Source: Pseudonocardia cypriaca
Lineage (GTDB): Bacteria; Actinomycetota; Actinomycetes; Mycobacteriales; Pseudonocardiaceae
Reading direction: 5' to 3'
NCBI RefSeq assembly: GCF_006717045.1
Contig: NZ_VFPH01000002.1
Coordinates: 1,984,001-2,048,000 of the forward strand
DNA length: 64,000 nt
Below are positions 7,976-15,298 of this stretch, one piece after another. The first letter of the stretch is position 1. The number at the start of each line of letters is the position of its first letter. Under the pieces are notes generated by a model, which made no database searches, was not told where the DNA came from, and worked only from the letters and a program-made list of their open reading frames with translations. The position numbers and the translations under genes are program-made.

Positions 7976-7998
7976 GCCGGGAACGGCGCGCCAACCGC
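7976..7998. repeat. Outer inverted repeat, right copy (23 bp)
   Basis: Perfect reverse complement of the 23-bp block at 5918-5940. It lies 22 bp from the end of the ligD-like gene at 8021. The stretch between this and the inner repeat (7885-7975) is unrelated to the corresponding left-hand stretch. Confidence 0.85.
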
Positions 7999-8020
7999 AG
8001 CCGATCCCCGACCAGGCGCC

Positions 8021-9616
8021 CTAGAGCTCCGGCAACCGCTGCGGCCGGCCGATGAGCTCGGCGAGCGGGTCGCCCGCCTCCCGCACCCGGTCGAGAACGG
8101 TGCGGATCGTCCAGCGGTCGGGACGCAGGTCGGGGTCGTCGAGCTCGTCCCACGTGATCGGGACGGAGACCGGGGCGCCCGGCGCGGGCCGGGCGCTGTA
8201 CGGCGCGATCAGCGTCTTGTTGATCGCGTTCTGGGTGTAGTCGAGGCGGGCGAGGCCGCGGCGGCGGTCCTTGTGCCACTCCCAGCTGATCATGTCGGGC
8301 ACGGTGCGCCCGATCGCCCGGGACACCTTCTCCACCCAGCCGCGGGTGTCGGCGAACGTGTAGCCGTCTGCCACCGGCACCCAGATCTGCACGCCGCGCT
8401 TGCCCGTCACCTTCGGCGCAGCGGCGACGCCGAGGTGCTGCAGCGCCGTGCGGTAGAGGCGGGCGAGCACGAGCACGTCGTCGAACGAGCTGCGGTCACC
8501 GGGGTCGACGTCGATCAGGGCCCACGTCGGCTCGTGGACGTCCGGCAGCCGGGATGTCCACGGGTTGAGCTCGACCGCACCCCAGTTCGCCATCCAGACC
8601 AGCGCGGCGACGCTGTCCACCACGCCGTAGCAGACCGTCTCGCCGGGGTCGGCCTCCTCGTTGCGCCACTGGGTGAGCCACTCGGGCGCGTAGTCGGGCA
8701 TCTCCTTGTGCCAGAAGCCGGGCTTGTGGACGCCGTCGGGATAGCGGTGCAGGTTCACCGGGCGGTCGTGGAGGAACGGGAGCATGTACGGGGCGACCTG
8801 GGCGTGGTAGCGGACGAAGTCGCGCTTCGTCACCGGCGGCTCCCCGTCCCGGGCGGGGAAGAGCACCTTGTCCAGGTTGGTGAGCTGCACCTCGAGGCCC
8901 TGCACGGTCCAGCGGCCCTTGCGACGCAGCGCGTCGAGGGCGGCCAGCTCGTCGGGGGTCGGCGGGTCCCAGGTCGGAGGCGTGCGGCCGATGGCGACGG
9001 CGGCCTCGGCGGCGGGGCGGTCGCTGCGCCACAAGGCGTCCGGTTCGGCGGCCACCTCGTCGTTGGTGCGGCCGCTCTTGACCGACCGCGGGTGCTCCTC
9101 GGGGTCCCAGCCGGCCACGGCGTGCTCGTCGTTCTTGTGCAGCATCAGCCACTGCTCCTTGCCCGACCGGTCCCGGCCCGTGCGGACCAGCACGAACCGG
9201 CCTGCGAGCTTCTCGCCGTGCACGTCGAAGTGCAGCTCGCCGTCCGCGACGGCCGCGGCCGGGTCGTCGGTGCGCGCCGGCTCCCACGTCCCCCAGTCCC
9301 AGACGACGACGTCCCCGCCGCCGTACTCGCCGCGCGGGATGATCCCCTCGAAGTCGAAGTACTCGACCGGGTGGTCCTCGACGTGGACGGCCAGCTGCCG
9401 GGCCTTCGGGTCGAGCGACGGGCCCTTCGGTACCGCCCAGCTCACCAGTACGCCGTCGATCTCGAGCCGGAAGTCGTAGTGCAGCCGCCGCGCCCGGTGC
9501 CGCTGCACGACGAACCGCCCGCTGCCCGGCCCGGCCGCTGCACCCGCCGGCTCGGGCGTCGCGGCGAAGTCGCGCATGGATCGGTAGGTGGCCAGCCGGT
9601 CCGCCTGGTCCGTCAT
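8021..9616 (-). CDS. LigD-like PE-POL protein (no ligase domain)
   Basis: A 531-residue protein of the bacterial non-homologous end-joining family. An N-terminal 3'-phosphoesterase (PE) domain covers about residues 33-175, with RFVVQRHRARRLHYDFRLE containing the catalytic His46 and Asp48. A primase-polymerase (POL) domain fills about residues 255-520, with the metal-binding LIDVDPGD motif and KVTGKRGVQIWVPV. The ATP-dependent ligase domain found in full LigD is absent, so this works with a separate ligase or is an accessory end-processing enzyme. Domain order PE then POL differs from the three-domain mycobacterial LigD (POL-PE-LIG). No ku gene is adjacent. The ATG at 9616 gives a complete N-terminus. 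Confidence 0.86.
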   Translation of the reverse strand: MTDQADRLATYRSMRDFAATPEPAGAAAGPGSGRFVVQRHRARRLHYDFRLEIDGVLVSWAVPKGPSLDPKARQLAVHVEDHPVEYFDFEGIIPRGEYGGGDVVVWDWGTWEPARTDDPAAAVADGELHFDVHGEKLAGRFVLVRTGRDRSGKEQWLMLHKNDEHAVAGWDPEEHPRSVKSGRTNDEVAAEPDALWRSDRPAAEAAVAIGRTPPTWDPPTPDELAALDALRRKGRWTVQGLEVQLTNLDKVLFPARDGEPPVTKRDFVRYHAQVAPYMLPFLHDRPVNLHRYPDGVHKPGFWHKEMPDYAPEWLTQWRNEEADPGETVCYGVVDSVAALVWMANWGAVELNPWTSRLPDVHEPTWALIDVDPGDRSSFDDVLVLARLYRTALQHLGVAAAPKVTGKRGVQIWVPVADGYTFADTRGWVEKVSRAIGRTVPDMISWEWHKDRRRGLARLDYTQNAINKTLIAPYSARPAPGAPVSVPITWDELDDPDLRPDRWTIRTVLDRVREAGDPLAELIGRPQRLPEL

Positions 9617-9634
9617 GCCCGTCGAGTACCCCGA

Positions 9635-10633
9635 TCAGCTCTCCCGCAGCACGGGTGCCAGGCCGAACACCGGGAACAGGCCGGGGTCCAGGAATGCGAC
9701 GACACCCGCGACGGCGCCCGGCACCAGCTGCAGAACGTGCACCCCGTGCGCCCGCAGCAGGCCGTCGGCGTCGCGGTGGTAGGCGGCGAAGGCCGGGCAG
9801 CCGTTGGCGCGGGTGGCGACCATCCAGACGTCGCCCGGCCCGCCCGGGCACTGCGCCCGGATCAACGCGGTGATGGCGTCGCGTCCGCGCACCCACACCG
9901 GGTGCGGCGGCATCTCCCAGGTGGCGTCGGCCGTGAGCAGCCGCGAGAGCGCGGCCATGTCGGCCCGCTCGAACGCCTCCGCGTACCGATCGAGCAGGGC
10001 CCGCTGCTGCGGGTCGTCCGGCTCGACCACCGCGTCCTCCGCCGGCGCCACGGCGGCCACCTGCGCACGGGCGCGTTGCAGCGAGCTGTTGATCGCGGCC
10101 GACGAGGTGCCCAGGAGCTCGGCCACCTCGGAGGCGCGCCATCTCAGCACGTCGCGCAGCAGCAGCACCGCCCGTTGCCGCGGCGGCAGGTGCTGCAGTG
10201 CGGCCACGAGCGCGAGGCGCAGGCCGGCCCGAGCCGCGACGACCGATGCCGGATCCGACCTGTCCGACACGTCGAGCGCGTCGGGAAGGGGCTCCAGCCA
10301 CGTCGAGTCGGACAGCTCGGCGAGCGGGCCGTCGATGTCGTCGGCTGGACCGCCGAGCCCCGCCGGCAGCGCCCGCCTGCGCCCGCGCTCGATCGCGGTG
10401 AGGCACGTGGTCGTCGCGATCCGGTGCAGCCACGTGCGCAGTGACGACCGCCCCTCGAACCTCGGATAGCCCCGCCACGCCCGCAGGTAGGTCTCCTGGA
10501 CCAGATCCTCGGCGTCGTGCACCGAGCCGACCATGCGGTAGCAGTGCTCGAGCAGCTCGCGCCGGTACGGGTCGGCGAGCCGGGCGAACTCCGCGCGGTC
10601 CCGGACGGGTGGGGTGATCGGTGCGGCGGTCAC
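9635..10633 (-). CDS. ECF sigma factor with SnoaL-like C-terminal domain
   Basis: A 332-residue ECF RNA polymerase sigma factor. Region 2 is LLEHCYRMVGSVHDAEDLVQETYLRAWR near residues 28-54, and region 4 is LPPRQRAVLLLRDVLRWRASEVAELLGTSSAAINSSLQRAR near 149-190. About 120 extra residues follow with SnoaL/NTF2-like character (YAEAFERADMAALSRLLTADATWEMPP...), as in SigG/SigJ-type sigma factors, where such a tail replaces a separate anti-sigma factor. No anti-sigma gene is adjacent. It is divergent from the DHA2 exporter gene, with about 110 bp between likely starts, so the exporter may be a target; this is inference. Confidence 0.87.
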   Translation of the reverse strand: MTAAPITPPVRDRAEFARLADPYRRELLEHCYRMVGSVHDAEDLVQETYLRAWRGYPRFEGRSSLRTWLHRIATTTCLTAIERGRRRALPAGLGGPADDIDGPLAELSDSTWLEPLPDALDVSDRSDPASVVAARAGLRLALVAALQHLPPRQRAVLLLRDVLRWRASEVAELLGTSSAAINSSLQRARAQVAAVAPAEDAVVEPDDPQQRALLDRYAEAFERADMAALSRLLTADATWEMPPHPVWVRGRDAITALIRAQCPGGPGDVWMVATRANGCPAFAAYHRDADGLLRAHGVHVLQLVPGAVAGVVAFLDPGLFPVFGLAPVLRES

Positions 10634-10745
10634 ACCGGTACAGACCTCGCCGCGCGGCGGAACTCATCGCGATGAGTCCCGCACCGCTCGCGTGTCAGTC
10701 CCGATGGAGGCACCGAACCGCGGTGCCGCATCGCTCGGAGGAACC

Positions 10746-12218
10746 GTGGACCACCACCCCGCGACCAGCGCGCCGCGCGGCGAGCCCGCGCTCGACCCGC
10801 GCCGCTGGCAGGCGCTCGCCCTGCTCGGCACGGCCTTCTTCATGGTCATCCTCGACTCCACGATCGTGCTCACCGCCATCCCGTCGATGCAGGCGGAGCT
10901 CGGGCTCCCCGTCGAGGTCGTGCAGTGGGTGCTCACCGGGTACGCGCTCGCGTTCGGCGGTCTCATGCTGCTCGGCGGCCGGGTGGCCGACCTGTGGGGC
11001 AGGCGGCGGGTGTTCGTCACCGGGCTCGCGCTGTTCGGGTTGTCGTCGCTGGCCTGCGGCCTCGCCTGGACCGCAGGCGTGCTGCTCGCGGCCCGGGCCG
11101 CGCAGGGCGTGTCCGCGGCGATCATGGCCCCGACCGCACTCTCCCTGGTGATGACCACGTTCCGGGAGGGCGCGGAACGCAACAAGGCGCTCGCGGTCTG
11201 GGGTGGGCTCGGCGGCGTCGGCGCCACAGCCGGGCTGCTGGCCGGTGGCCTGGTCACCGCCGCGCTGGGCTGGGAGTGGGTGTTCTTCCTCAACGTGCCG
11301 ATCGCCGCCGTGCTCATCGCGCTGTGCCCGGTGCTGCTGCGGGAGAGCCGCGACCCCAGCGCACCGCGGTCCGTCGACGTCGCGGGCGCGGTCACGGTGA
11401 CCGGCGCGCTGGTCCTGCTCGTGTACGCGGTCGTCACCGCACCGGAAACCGGGTGGGCGAGCCTGCGCACGATCGGGCTGCTCGTCGCGGCCGCGGTCCT
11501 GCTCGGGCTGTTCGTGCTGATCGAGGCGCGGGCGAAGGCACCGCTGGTGCCGCTGCGGGTCTTCCGGCTCCGCACCCTCGTCGCAGGCAACGTCGTGCTG
11601 TTCACCGTCGGGCTGACGCTGGACGGGATGCTCTTCCCGCTCACGCTCTACGCGCAGCAGGTGCTGGAGTACTCCCCGCTACAGGCAGGCCTGCTGTCCG
11701 CGGCAATGACCGTGACGTCGATCGCCGGAGCGTTCGGCGGGCAGGCGGTCGTGGCCCGGATCGGCCTGCGCCGGCTCGCGGTTGCCGGGATCGTGCCGAT
11801 CGTGGCGGGATGCGTGCTGCTGCTCGGCGTCACCGCGGACGGCAACCCGCTCGTGCAGGTCGTGCCCGCGATGCTGGTCTTCGGCGCGGGCCTCGGCGCC
11901 GCGTTCGTGGCCTGCCAGATCGCGGCGCTCGCCGGCGTGGCGGAGGAGGAGTCCGGGCTCGCCGCCGGCCTGATCGACACCTCCTTCAACCTGGGCAACG
12001 CGATCGGCATCGCGATCGCGACGTCCGTCGCCGTGCTGGGCGCGGCCGCGGCGCAGCTCGCCGATCCGGGCATCGACCCCGATGCCGCGCTCACCGACGG
12101 CCTGCGGGCCGCGTTCGGGATGACCGCGGTGGCCGCCGCGCTCGCCCTGGTCGCCGCGCTCGTCCTCCTGCCGCGCACGGCTGCCGGCGGCGGAACCGCC
12201 GCGCCGGTGCGGCAGTAG
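10746..12218 (+). CDS. MFS transporter, DHA2 (14-TM) drug exporter
   Basis: About 490 residues of a 14-segment major facilitator of the DHA2 group, the H+-coupled multidrug exporters. Diagnostic parts are motif C-type FFMVILDSTIVLTAIPSMQ in TM1, and GRVADLWGRRRVFVTGLALF (motif A) between TM2 and TM3. I choose the GTG at 10746 because GGAGGA precedes it and the peptide then starts just before the first cytoplasmic Arg-rich stretch. ATG 10704 and GTG 10614 are in frame but lack a ribosome-binding site and would overlap the divergent sigma factor promoter. The substrate is unknown. Confidence 0.83.
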   Translation: MDHHPATSAPRGEPALDPRRWQALALLGTAFFMVILDSTIVLTAIPSMQAELGLPVEVVQWVLTGYALAFGGLMLLGGRVADLWGRRRVFVTGLALFGLSSLACGLAWTAGVLLAARAAQGVSAAIMAPTALSLVMTTFREGAERNKALAVWGGLGGVGATAGLLAGGLVTAALGWEWVFFLNVPIAAVLIALCPVLLRESRDPSAPRSVDVAGAVTVTGALVLLVYAVVTAPETGWASLRTIGLLVAAAVLLGLFVLIEARAKAPLVPLRVFRLRTLVAGNVVLFTVGLTLDGMLFPLTLYAQQVLEYSPLQAGLLSAAMTVTSIAGAFGGQAVVARIGLRRLAVAGIVPIVAGCVLLLGVTADGNPLVQVVPAMLVFGAGLGAAFVACQIAALAGVAEEESGLAAGLIDTSFNLGNAIGIAIATSVAVLGAAAAQLADPGIDPDAALTDGLRAAFGMTAVAAALALVAALVLLPRTAAGGGTAAPVRQ

Positions 12219-12300
12219 TCCTACCTGCAGCGATCTGCGCGCTACTCTGCGTTGCGGCTCGGTCGTCCGGCCGGGACGACAACCGGTGCTGGGGGGCGCG

Positions 12301-13089
12301 ATGGCGGAGCCGGAAGGCACGGACCGGGTCGAGACCGACCTCGACGTGGTCGCCGGCGTCACCGACCGTGGCCACGTCCACGAGCGCAACGAGGACGCGA
12401 TGGCGCTCGGCCGGTTGCCCGGCGGGACCGTGGCCGCCGTCGTCTGCGACGGGGTGTCGACGTCGGTCACGCCCCAGCACGCCTCCCGGACGGCCGCCGA
12501 CACCGCGCTCGACGTGCTGCTGACCAGCAGCGCCCCGCTCCTGGAGCGCATGGACGGCGCCGTGCGCGCCGCCGCGTCCGGGGTGGCGACGCAGGGCCGC
12601 ACAGGTGACCCGCACGCGCCGTCCTGCACCCTCGTGAGCGCGCTGGCGCGACCGGGCGAGATCACCGTCGGCTGGATCGGCGACAGCCGCGCCTACTGGC
12701 TCGCCCCGCCCGACTCCGCCGAGCCGGCCCGCCTCGTGACGGCCGACCACTCCTGGGCTGCGCAGATGGTGGCCGCGGGCGTGCTTGACGAGACGGCGGC
12801 GATGCGCGACCCGCGGGCGCACGCGATCACCCGCTGGCTGGGTGCCGGTGGCACGGCGGAGGCGGAGGTCGCCACGCTGCACCCCTCGGTCCACGGAGCA
12901 CTCCTGCTCTGCACCGACGGGTTGTGGAACTACCTTCCCGACGCGGCCGACCTCGCCGCCGTCGCGCTCCCGGAGCTCGCCCGCGGCGGCCCGATCGCAG
13001 CCGCGGAGGCGTTGACGGCGCTCGCCCTCGAAGCGGGCGGTCGCGACAACATCACCGTTGTCGTGATCCCGGTCCATCCAGGTGAATGA
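12301..13089 (+). CDS. PP2C-type Ser/Thr protein phosphatase
   Basis: A soluble 262-residue PPM/PP2C phosphatase without membrane segment. The metal-binding motifs are all present in order: RGHVHERNEDA (about residues 24-34), VVCDGVS, WIGDSRAYWL, LCTDGLWNY and GGRDNITVVVIPV. It dephosphorylates Ser/Thr-phosphoproteins, reversing Hanks-type kinases, but no kinase gene is in the window. The ATG at 12301 follows a GGGGGG run; an in-frame GTG 15 bases earlier is less likely. The gene stands alone on the plus strand between an exporter and a secreted protein. Confidence 0.87.
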   Translation: MAEPEGTDRVETDLDVVAGVTDRGHVHERNEDAMALGRLPGGTVAAVVCDGVSTSVTPQHASRTAADTALDVLLTSSAPLLERMDGAVRAAASGVATQGRTGDPHAPSCTLVSALARPGEITVGWIGDSRAYWLAPPDSAEPARLVTADHSWAAQMVAAGVLDETAAMRDPRAHAITRWLGAGGTAEAEVATLHPSVHGALLLCTDGLWNYLPDAADLAAVALPELARGGPIAAAEALTALALEAGGRDNITVVVIPVHPGE

Positions 13090-13325
13090 CCGTCACAGCG
13101 CGTGACCAGCACGCGCGCCGAGCGCATTGAAGCCGGATCGACGGCAACCCGAAAGTGGGCGTAACCAAACGCAGAGTGCGCGATTCACCCGATGGTATTA
13201 CGTGATTTGTTTCGCTCCAGCGTGGCCGCTAACTTTTTCTTCAGTCAGCGAGGCTCCCCGTCATTGACGCTGACCATGGATGGGTTGGCTCCGGTCGACT
13301 CCGGACACGCAACAGGAGATGAACT
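13090..13325. other. AT-richer intergenic promoter region
   Basis: A 236-bp non-coding stretch ahead of the secreted chaplin-like gene. It is noticeably richer in A and T than its surroundings (ATTACGTGATTTGTTTCG, CTAACTTTTTCTTCAG), as expected for a strong promoter and long 5' leader. No specific operator was recognised. Confidence 0.45.
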
Positions 13326-13706
13326 GTGCTGAAGAAGGCTGGAATCATCGTGGCCACGGCCGCTGCTGGTCTGCTCGCGGTCAGCCCGCTCGCCTTCGCC
13401 GGCGACGACCACGGCCGGACTCACGTCGACGGCGTCAGCAGCGTCGACCAGTCCAACGACGGCGGCCTGCTCAACCTCGGCGGCAACAACATCGCCGTCC
13501 CGGTGAACGTGTGCGACAACCAGGTGCCGATCAACGTCCTGGGCGTCCAGGTGCCGCTGAACGACACCTCCGTCCTCGCCGAGCTGACCGGCGCGATCGG
13601 CCTGCTGAACAGCGACACCGACGCCGACAACGACGGCGACAACACCGTCGACGACTCCTGCAGCGCCGCCGCGAAGTCCGGCGACAGCGCCTCGGTCGAC
13701 GACTGA
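13326..13706 (+). CDS. Secreted chaplin-like surface protein (126 aa)
   Basis: A short exported protein. Signal peptide MLKKAGIIVATAAAGLLAVSPLAFA is followed by a likely signal-peptidase cut near residue 25. The central part GGNNIAVPVNVCDNQVPINVLGVQVPLN resembles the chaplin repeat (VPVxVCGNxVxVxG), though it has only one Cys in that stretch. The rest is acidic and Asp/Asn-rich (SDTDADNDGDNTVDDSC), and a second Cys there may pair with the first. It lacks a sortase signal, so it is probably released or self-assembled on the surface. The GTG start has GGAG at a good distance. A strong terminator follows, suggesting an abundant monocistronic message. Confidence 0.75.
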   Translation: MLKKAGIIVATAAAGLLAVSPLAFAGDDHGRTHVDGVSSVDQSNDGGLLNLGGNNIAVPVNVCDNQVPINVLGVQVPLNDTSVLAELTGAIGLLNSDTDADNDGDNTVDDSCSAAAKSGDSASVDD

Positions 13707-13727
13707 TCTCGTAGCACGGATCGCGAG

Positions 13728-13762
13728 AACGGCGCCGGACCTTCGGGTCCGGCGCCGTTTTT
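13728..13762 (+). terminator. Strong intrinsic terminator with UUCG loop
   Basis: Perfect 12-bp GC-rich stem (13730-13741 with 13746-13757), TTCG tetraloop, and a TTTTT run directly after. It lies 22 bases after the chaplin-like stop. One of the few classical rho-independent terminators in this window. Confidence 0.92.
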
Positions 13763-13795
13763 GCATTTCCGGTCCCGCCCACATCACCGTGGTGA

Positions 13796-14398
13796 TCAGG
13801 GCCAGCTCGGCGCCGGTTCGGGCAGCGGAGCGGCACCCTCGGCGCGCAGGCCGTCGAAGATGATGGCGAGGTATCGCCGCCACAGGTCTGGCGCCGGATC
13901 GGGCAGGAAACCGGCCGCGTGAACCGGTGCACAAATGAGCAGGAATACGTCGGTCCCGGTGATGTCGGGTCGGACGGCGCCCGACTCGCGGGCCCGCTCG
14001 ACCAGCGATCCGATGCTCGCATGCAGCCGGTTGCGGAGTTCGGCCACCATCGAGTCGCCCTCGCTGACCGTCTGCAGGAACGTCAGGTCCTGTTGCTGCA
14101 GCCCCTCCGCGGCCACGGTCAGGAACTCCAGCAGCGCCGCCCCGGGGTCGGCCGAGTCCAGCAGTCCTCGGGCGACGGCGGTGAGCGCGGCGAAGTGGCC
14201 GCCGACGATCGCCGCGATCAGCTCCTCCTTCGTGGCGAAGTGCCGGAAGACGGTGCCCTTCGCCACACCCGCCCGGCGCGCGATGTCGGCGATCGAAGCG
14301 TCCATACCCCGCTCTGCGAACTCCTCCTCGGCCGCGGCGAGAAGCAACTCGCGGTTGCGTGCCGCGTCTGCGCGCAGGGAACGAGCAGGCGTCGTCAC
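13796..14398 (-). CDS. TetR-family repressor
   Basis: A regulator of about 200 residues. The N-terminal helix-turn-helix is canonical: LLLAAAEEEFAERGMDASIADIARRAGVAKGTVFRHFATKEEL. The C-terminal ligand-binding region resembles those of TetR proteins that control dehydrogenases. The GTG at 14398 has AGGA eight bases upstream; the GTG at 14404 is too close to it. It is divergent from an SDR gene, and two TGACC-N4-GGTCA palindromes lie between the genes, so autoregulation together with repression of the SDR gene is likely. The inducer is unknown. Confidence 0.87.
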   Translation of the reverse strand: MTTPARSLRADAARNRELLLAAAEEEFAERGMDASIADIARRAGVAKGTVFRHFATKEELIAAIVGGHFAALTAVARGLLDSADPGAALLEFLTVAAEGLQQQDLTFLQTVSEGDSMVAELRNRLHASIGSLVERARESGAVRPDITGTDVFLLICAPVHAAGFLPDPAPDLWRRYLAIIFDGLRAEGAAPLPEPAPSWP

Positions 14399-14417
14399 GC
14401 GCACGATCCTAGCAAGT

Positions 14418-14431
14418 TGACCGCCCGGTCA
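14418..14431. promoter_or_regulatory. Candidate TetR operator 1
   Basis: TGACC-GCCC-GGTCA, perfect 5-bp arms with a 4-base spacer, 20 bases upstream of the tetR start. The same motif recurs 26 bases further on, as expected for paired operators of a dimeric repressor. Confidence 0.7.
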
Positions 14432-14457
14432 TCTTGTGGTTGTCTGCCCGAGTCAAC

Positions 14458-14473
14458 ATGACCAATCGGTCAT
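14458..14473. promoter_or_regulatory. Candidate TetR operator 2
   Basis: ATGACC-AATC-GGTCAT, perfect 6-bp arms with a 4-base spacer, 48 bases upstream of the SDR start. It shares TGACC-N4-GGTCA with operator 1; the two centres are 41 bp apart. Confidence 0.72.
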
Positions 14474-14520
14474 CTTACGGTTCATGAAGCGACCGGAATC
14501 AGGTCTCGGGAGGAACACCG

Positions 14521-15252
14521 ATGGAACTGCGCGGCGCCACAGCCCTCGTCACCGGCACGAACCGCGGGATCGGCCGCCACTTCGCCATCGAACTGCTGCG
14601 ACGCGGGGCGAAGGTCTACGCCACCGCCCGCCGTCCCGAGCTCGTCGAGATCCCCGGCGCCGAGCTGCTGCGCCTGGACATCACCGACCAGGCCTCCGTC
14701 GACGCCGCTGCCGCGGTCGCCACCGACGTCGACGTTCTGATCAACAACGCCGCGTTCACCGCCGGCGGGAGCCTCGTCGCCGGTGATCTCGACGCGATCC
14801 GGCAGGTGATGGACTCGAACTACTACGGCACCCTCGCCATGATCCGGGCGTTCGCCCCCATCCTGGCCCGCAACGGCGGTGGCGCCATCCTCAACGTCCT
14901 GTCGGCCGCGGCCTGGACGACCGTCGACGGCAACACCGCATACGCCGCCGCGAAGTCCGCGGAGTGGGGCCTGACCAACGGTGTCCGGATCGAACTCGCC
15001 GGCCAAGGAACCCTCGTCGCCGCCCTCGTCCCCGGGCTCGTGGCCACCGAGACGCTGAAGGACTTCGTGAGGAACGCCGGGCTCGTCATCCCCGACGACG
15101 CGATGATCGAACCGGCCGACCTCGTGCGGCTCGCCCTGGACGGGCTCGAGGCGGGCGAGGTCGAGATCCTCGACCGTCTCGGGGCCGACGCGAAGGCGGC
15201 CCTCGCCGGTCCTCCGCGCGCCTTCGACCTGGCCGCCGTCGCCGGCTCGTGA
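14521..15252 (+). CDS. SDR-family oxidoreductase
   Basis: A 243-residue classical short-chain dehydrogenase/reductase. The cofactor motif TGTNRGIG is near residue 11, NNAA is near 75 in place of the usual NNAG, and the active-site YAAAK is near 142-146, with a Ser-rich strand (NVLSAAAW) before it. The Arg pair after the second strand (ATARRPE) suggests NADP(H) preference. The substrate is unknown. The ATG follows GGGAGGA. The neighbouring divergent TetR gene and the two operators between them mark it as the regulated target. Confidence 0.88.
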   Translation: MELRGATALVTGTNRGIGRHFAIELLRRGAKVYATARRPELVEIPGAELLRLDITDQASVDAAAAVATDVDVLINNAAFTAGGSLVAGDLDAIRQVMDSNYYGTLAMIRAFAPILARNGGGAILNVLSAAAWTTVDGNTAYAAAKSAEWGLTNGVRIELAGQGTLVAALVPGLVATETLKDFVRNAGLVIPDDAMIEPADLVRLALDGLEAGEVEILDRLGADAKAALAGPPRAFDLAAVAGS

Positions 15253-15298
15253 CCGTCTTCGCTGACATCTCGGGCCCGGCCCCGGAATCCTGCTCGGC

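Larger units (their letters stand above)
5918..7998. mobile_element. Inverted-repeat-bounded DUF222-HNH unit (2.08 kb)
   Basis: A single DUF222-HNH endonuclease gene framed by three nested repeat pairs: a perfect 23-bp outer pair, a 111-bp inner pair (94% identical) and a 14-bp palindrome on each side. The arrangement, repeats outside and one enzyme gene inside, looks like a discrete mobile or gene-conversion unit. It recalls the 13E12 repeat elements of mycobacteria, which also carry a DUF222-HNH gene. No transposase or integrase is present. The 11-mer CAGCCGATCCC occurs just outside the left end (5882-5892) and at the right end (7998-8008) in the same orientation. It does not abut the left repeat, so I do not claim a target duplication. 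Mobility is inference. Confidence 0.55.

Noticed and set aside
5882..8008. 11-bp direct repeat CAGCCGATCCC as a target-site duplication of the HNH unit
   Set aside because: The left copy is 25 bp away from the outer repeat and the right copy overlaps it by one base, so it is not a proper flanking duplication. Mentioned only as a coincidence to check.
7736..10444. 902-codon plus-strand frame opposite ligD and the sigma factor gene
   Set aside because: Composition is that of an antisense shadow; both minus-strand genes have intact family motifs throughout.
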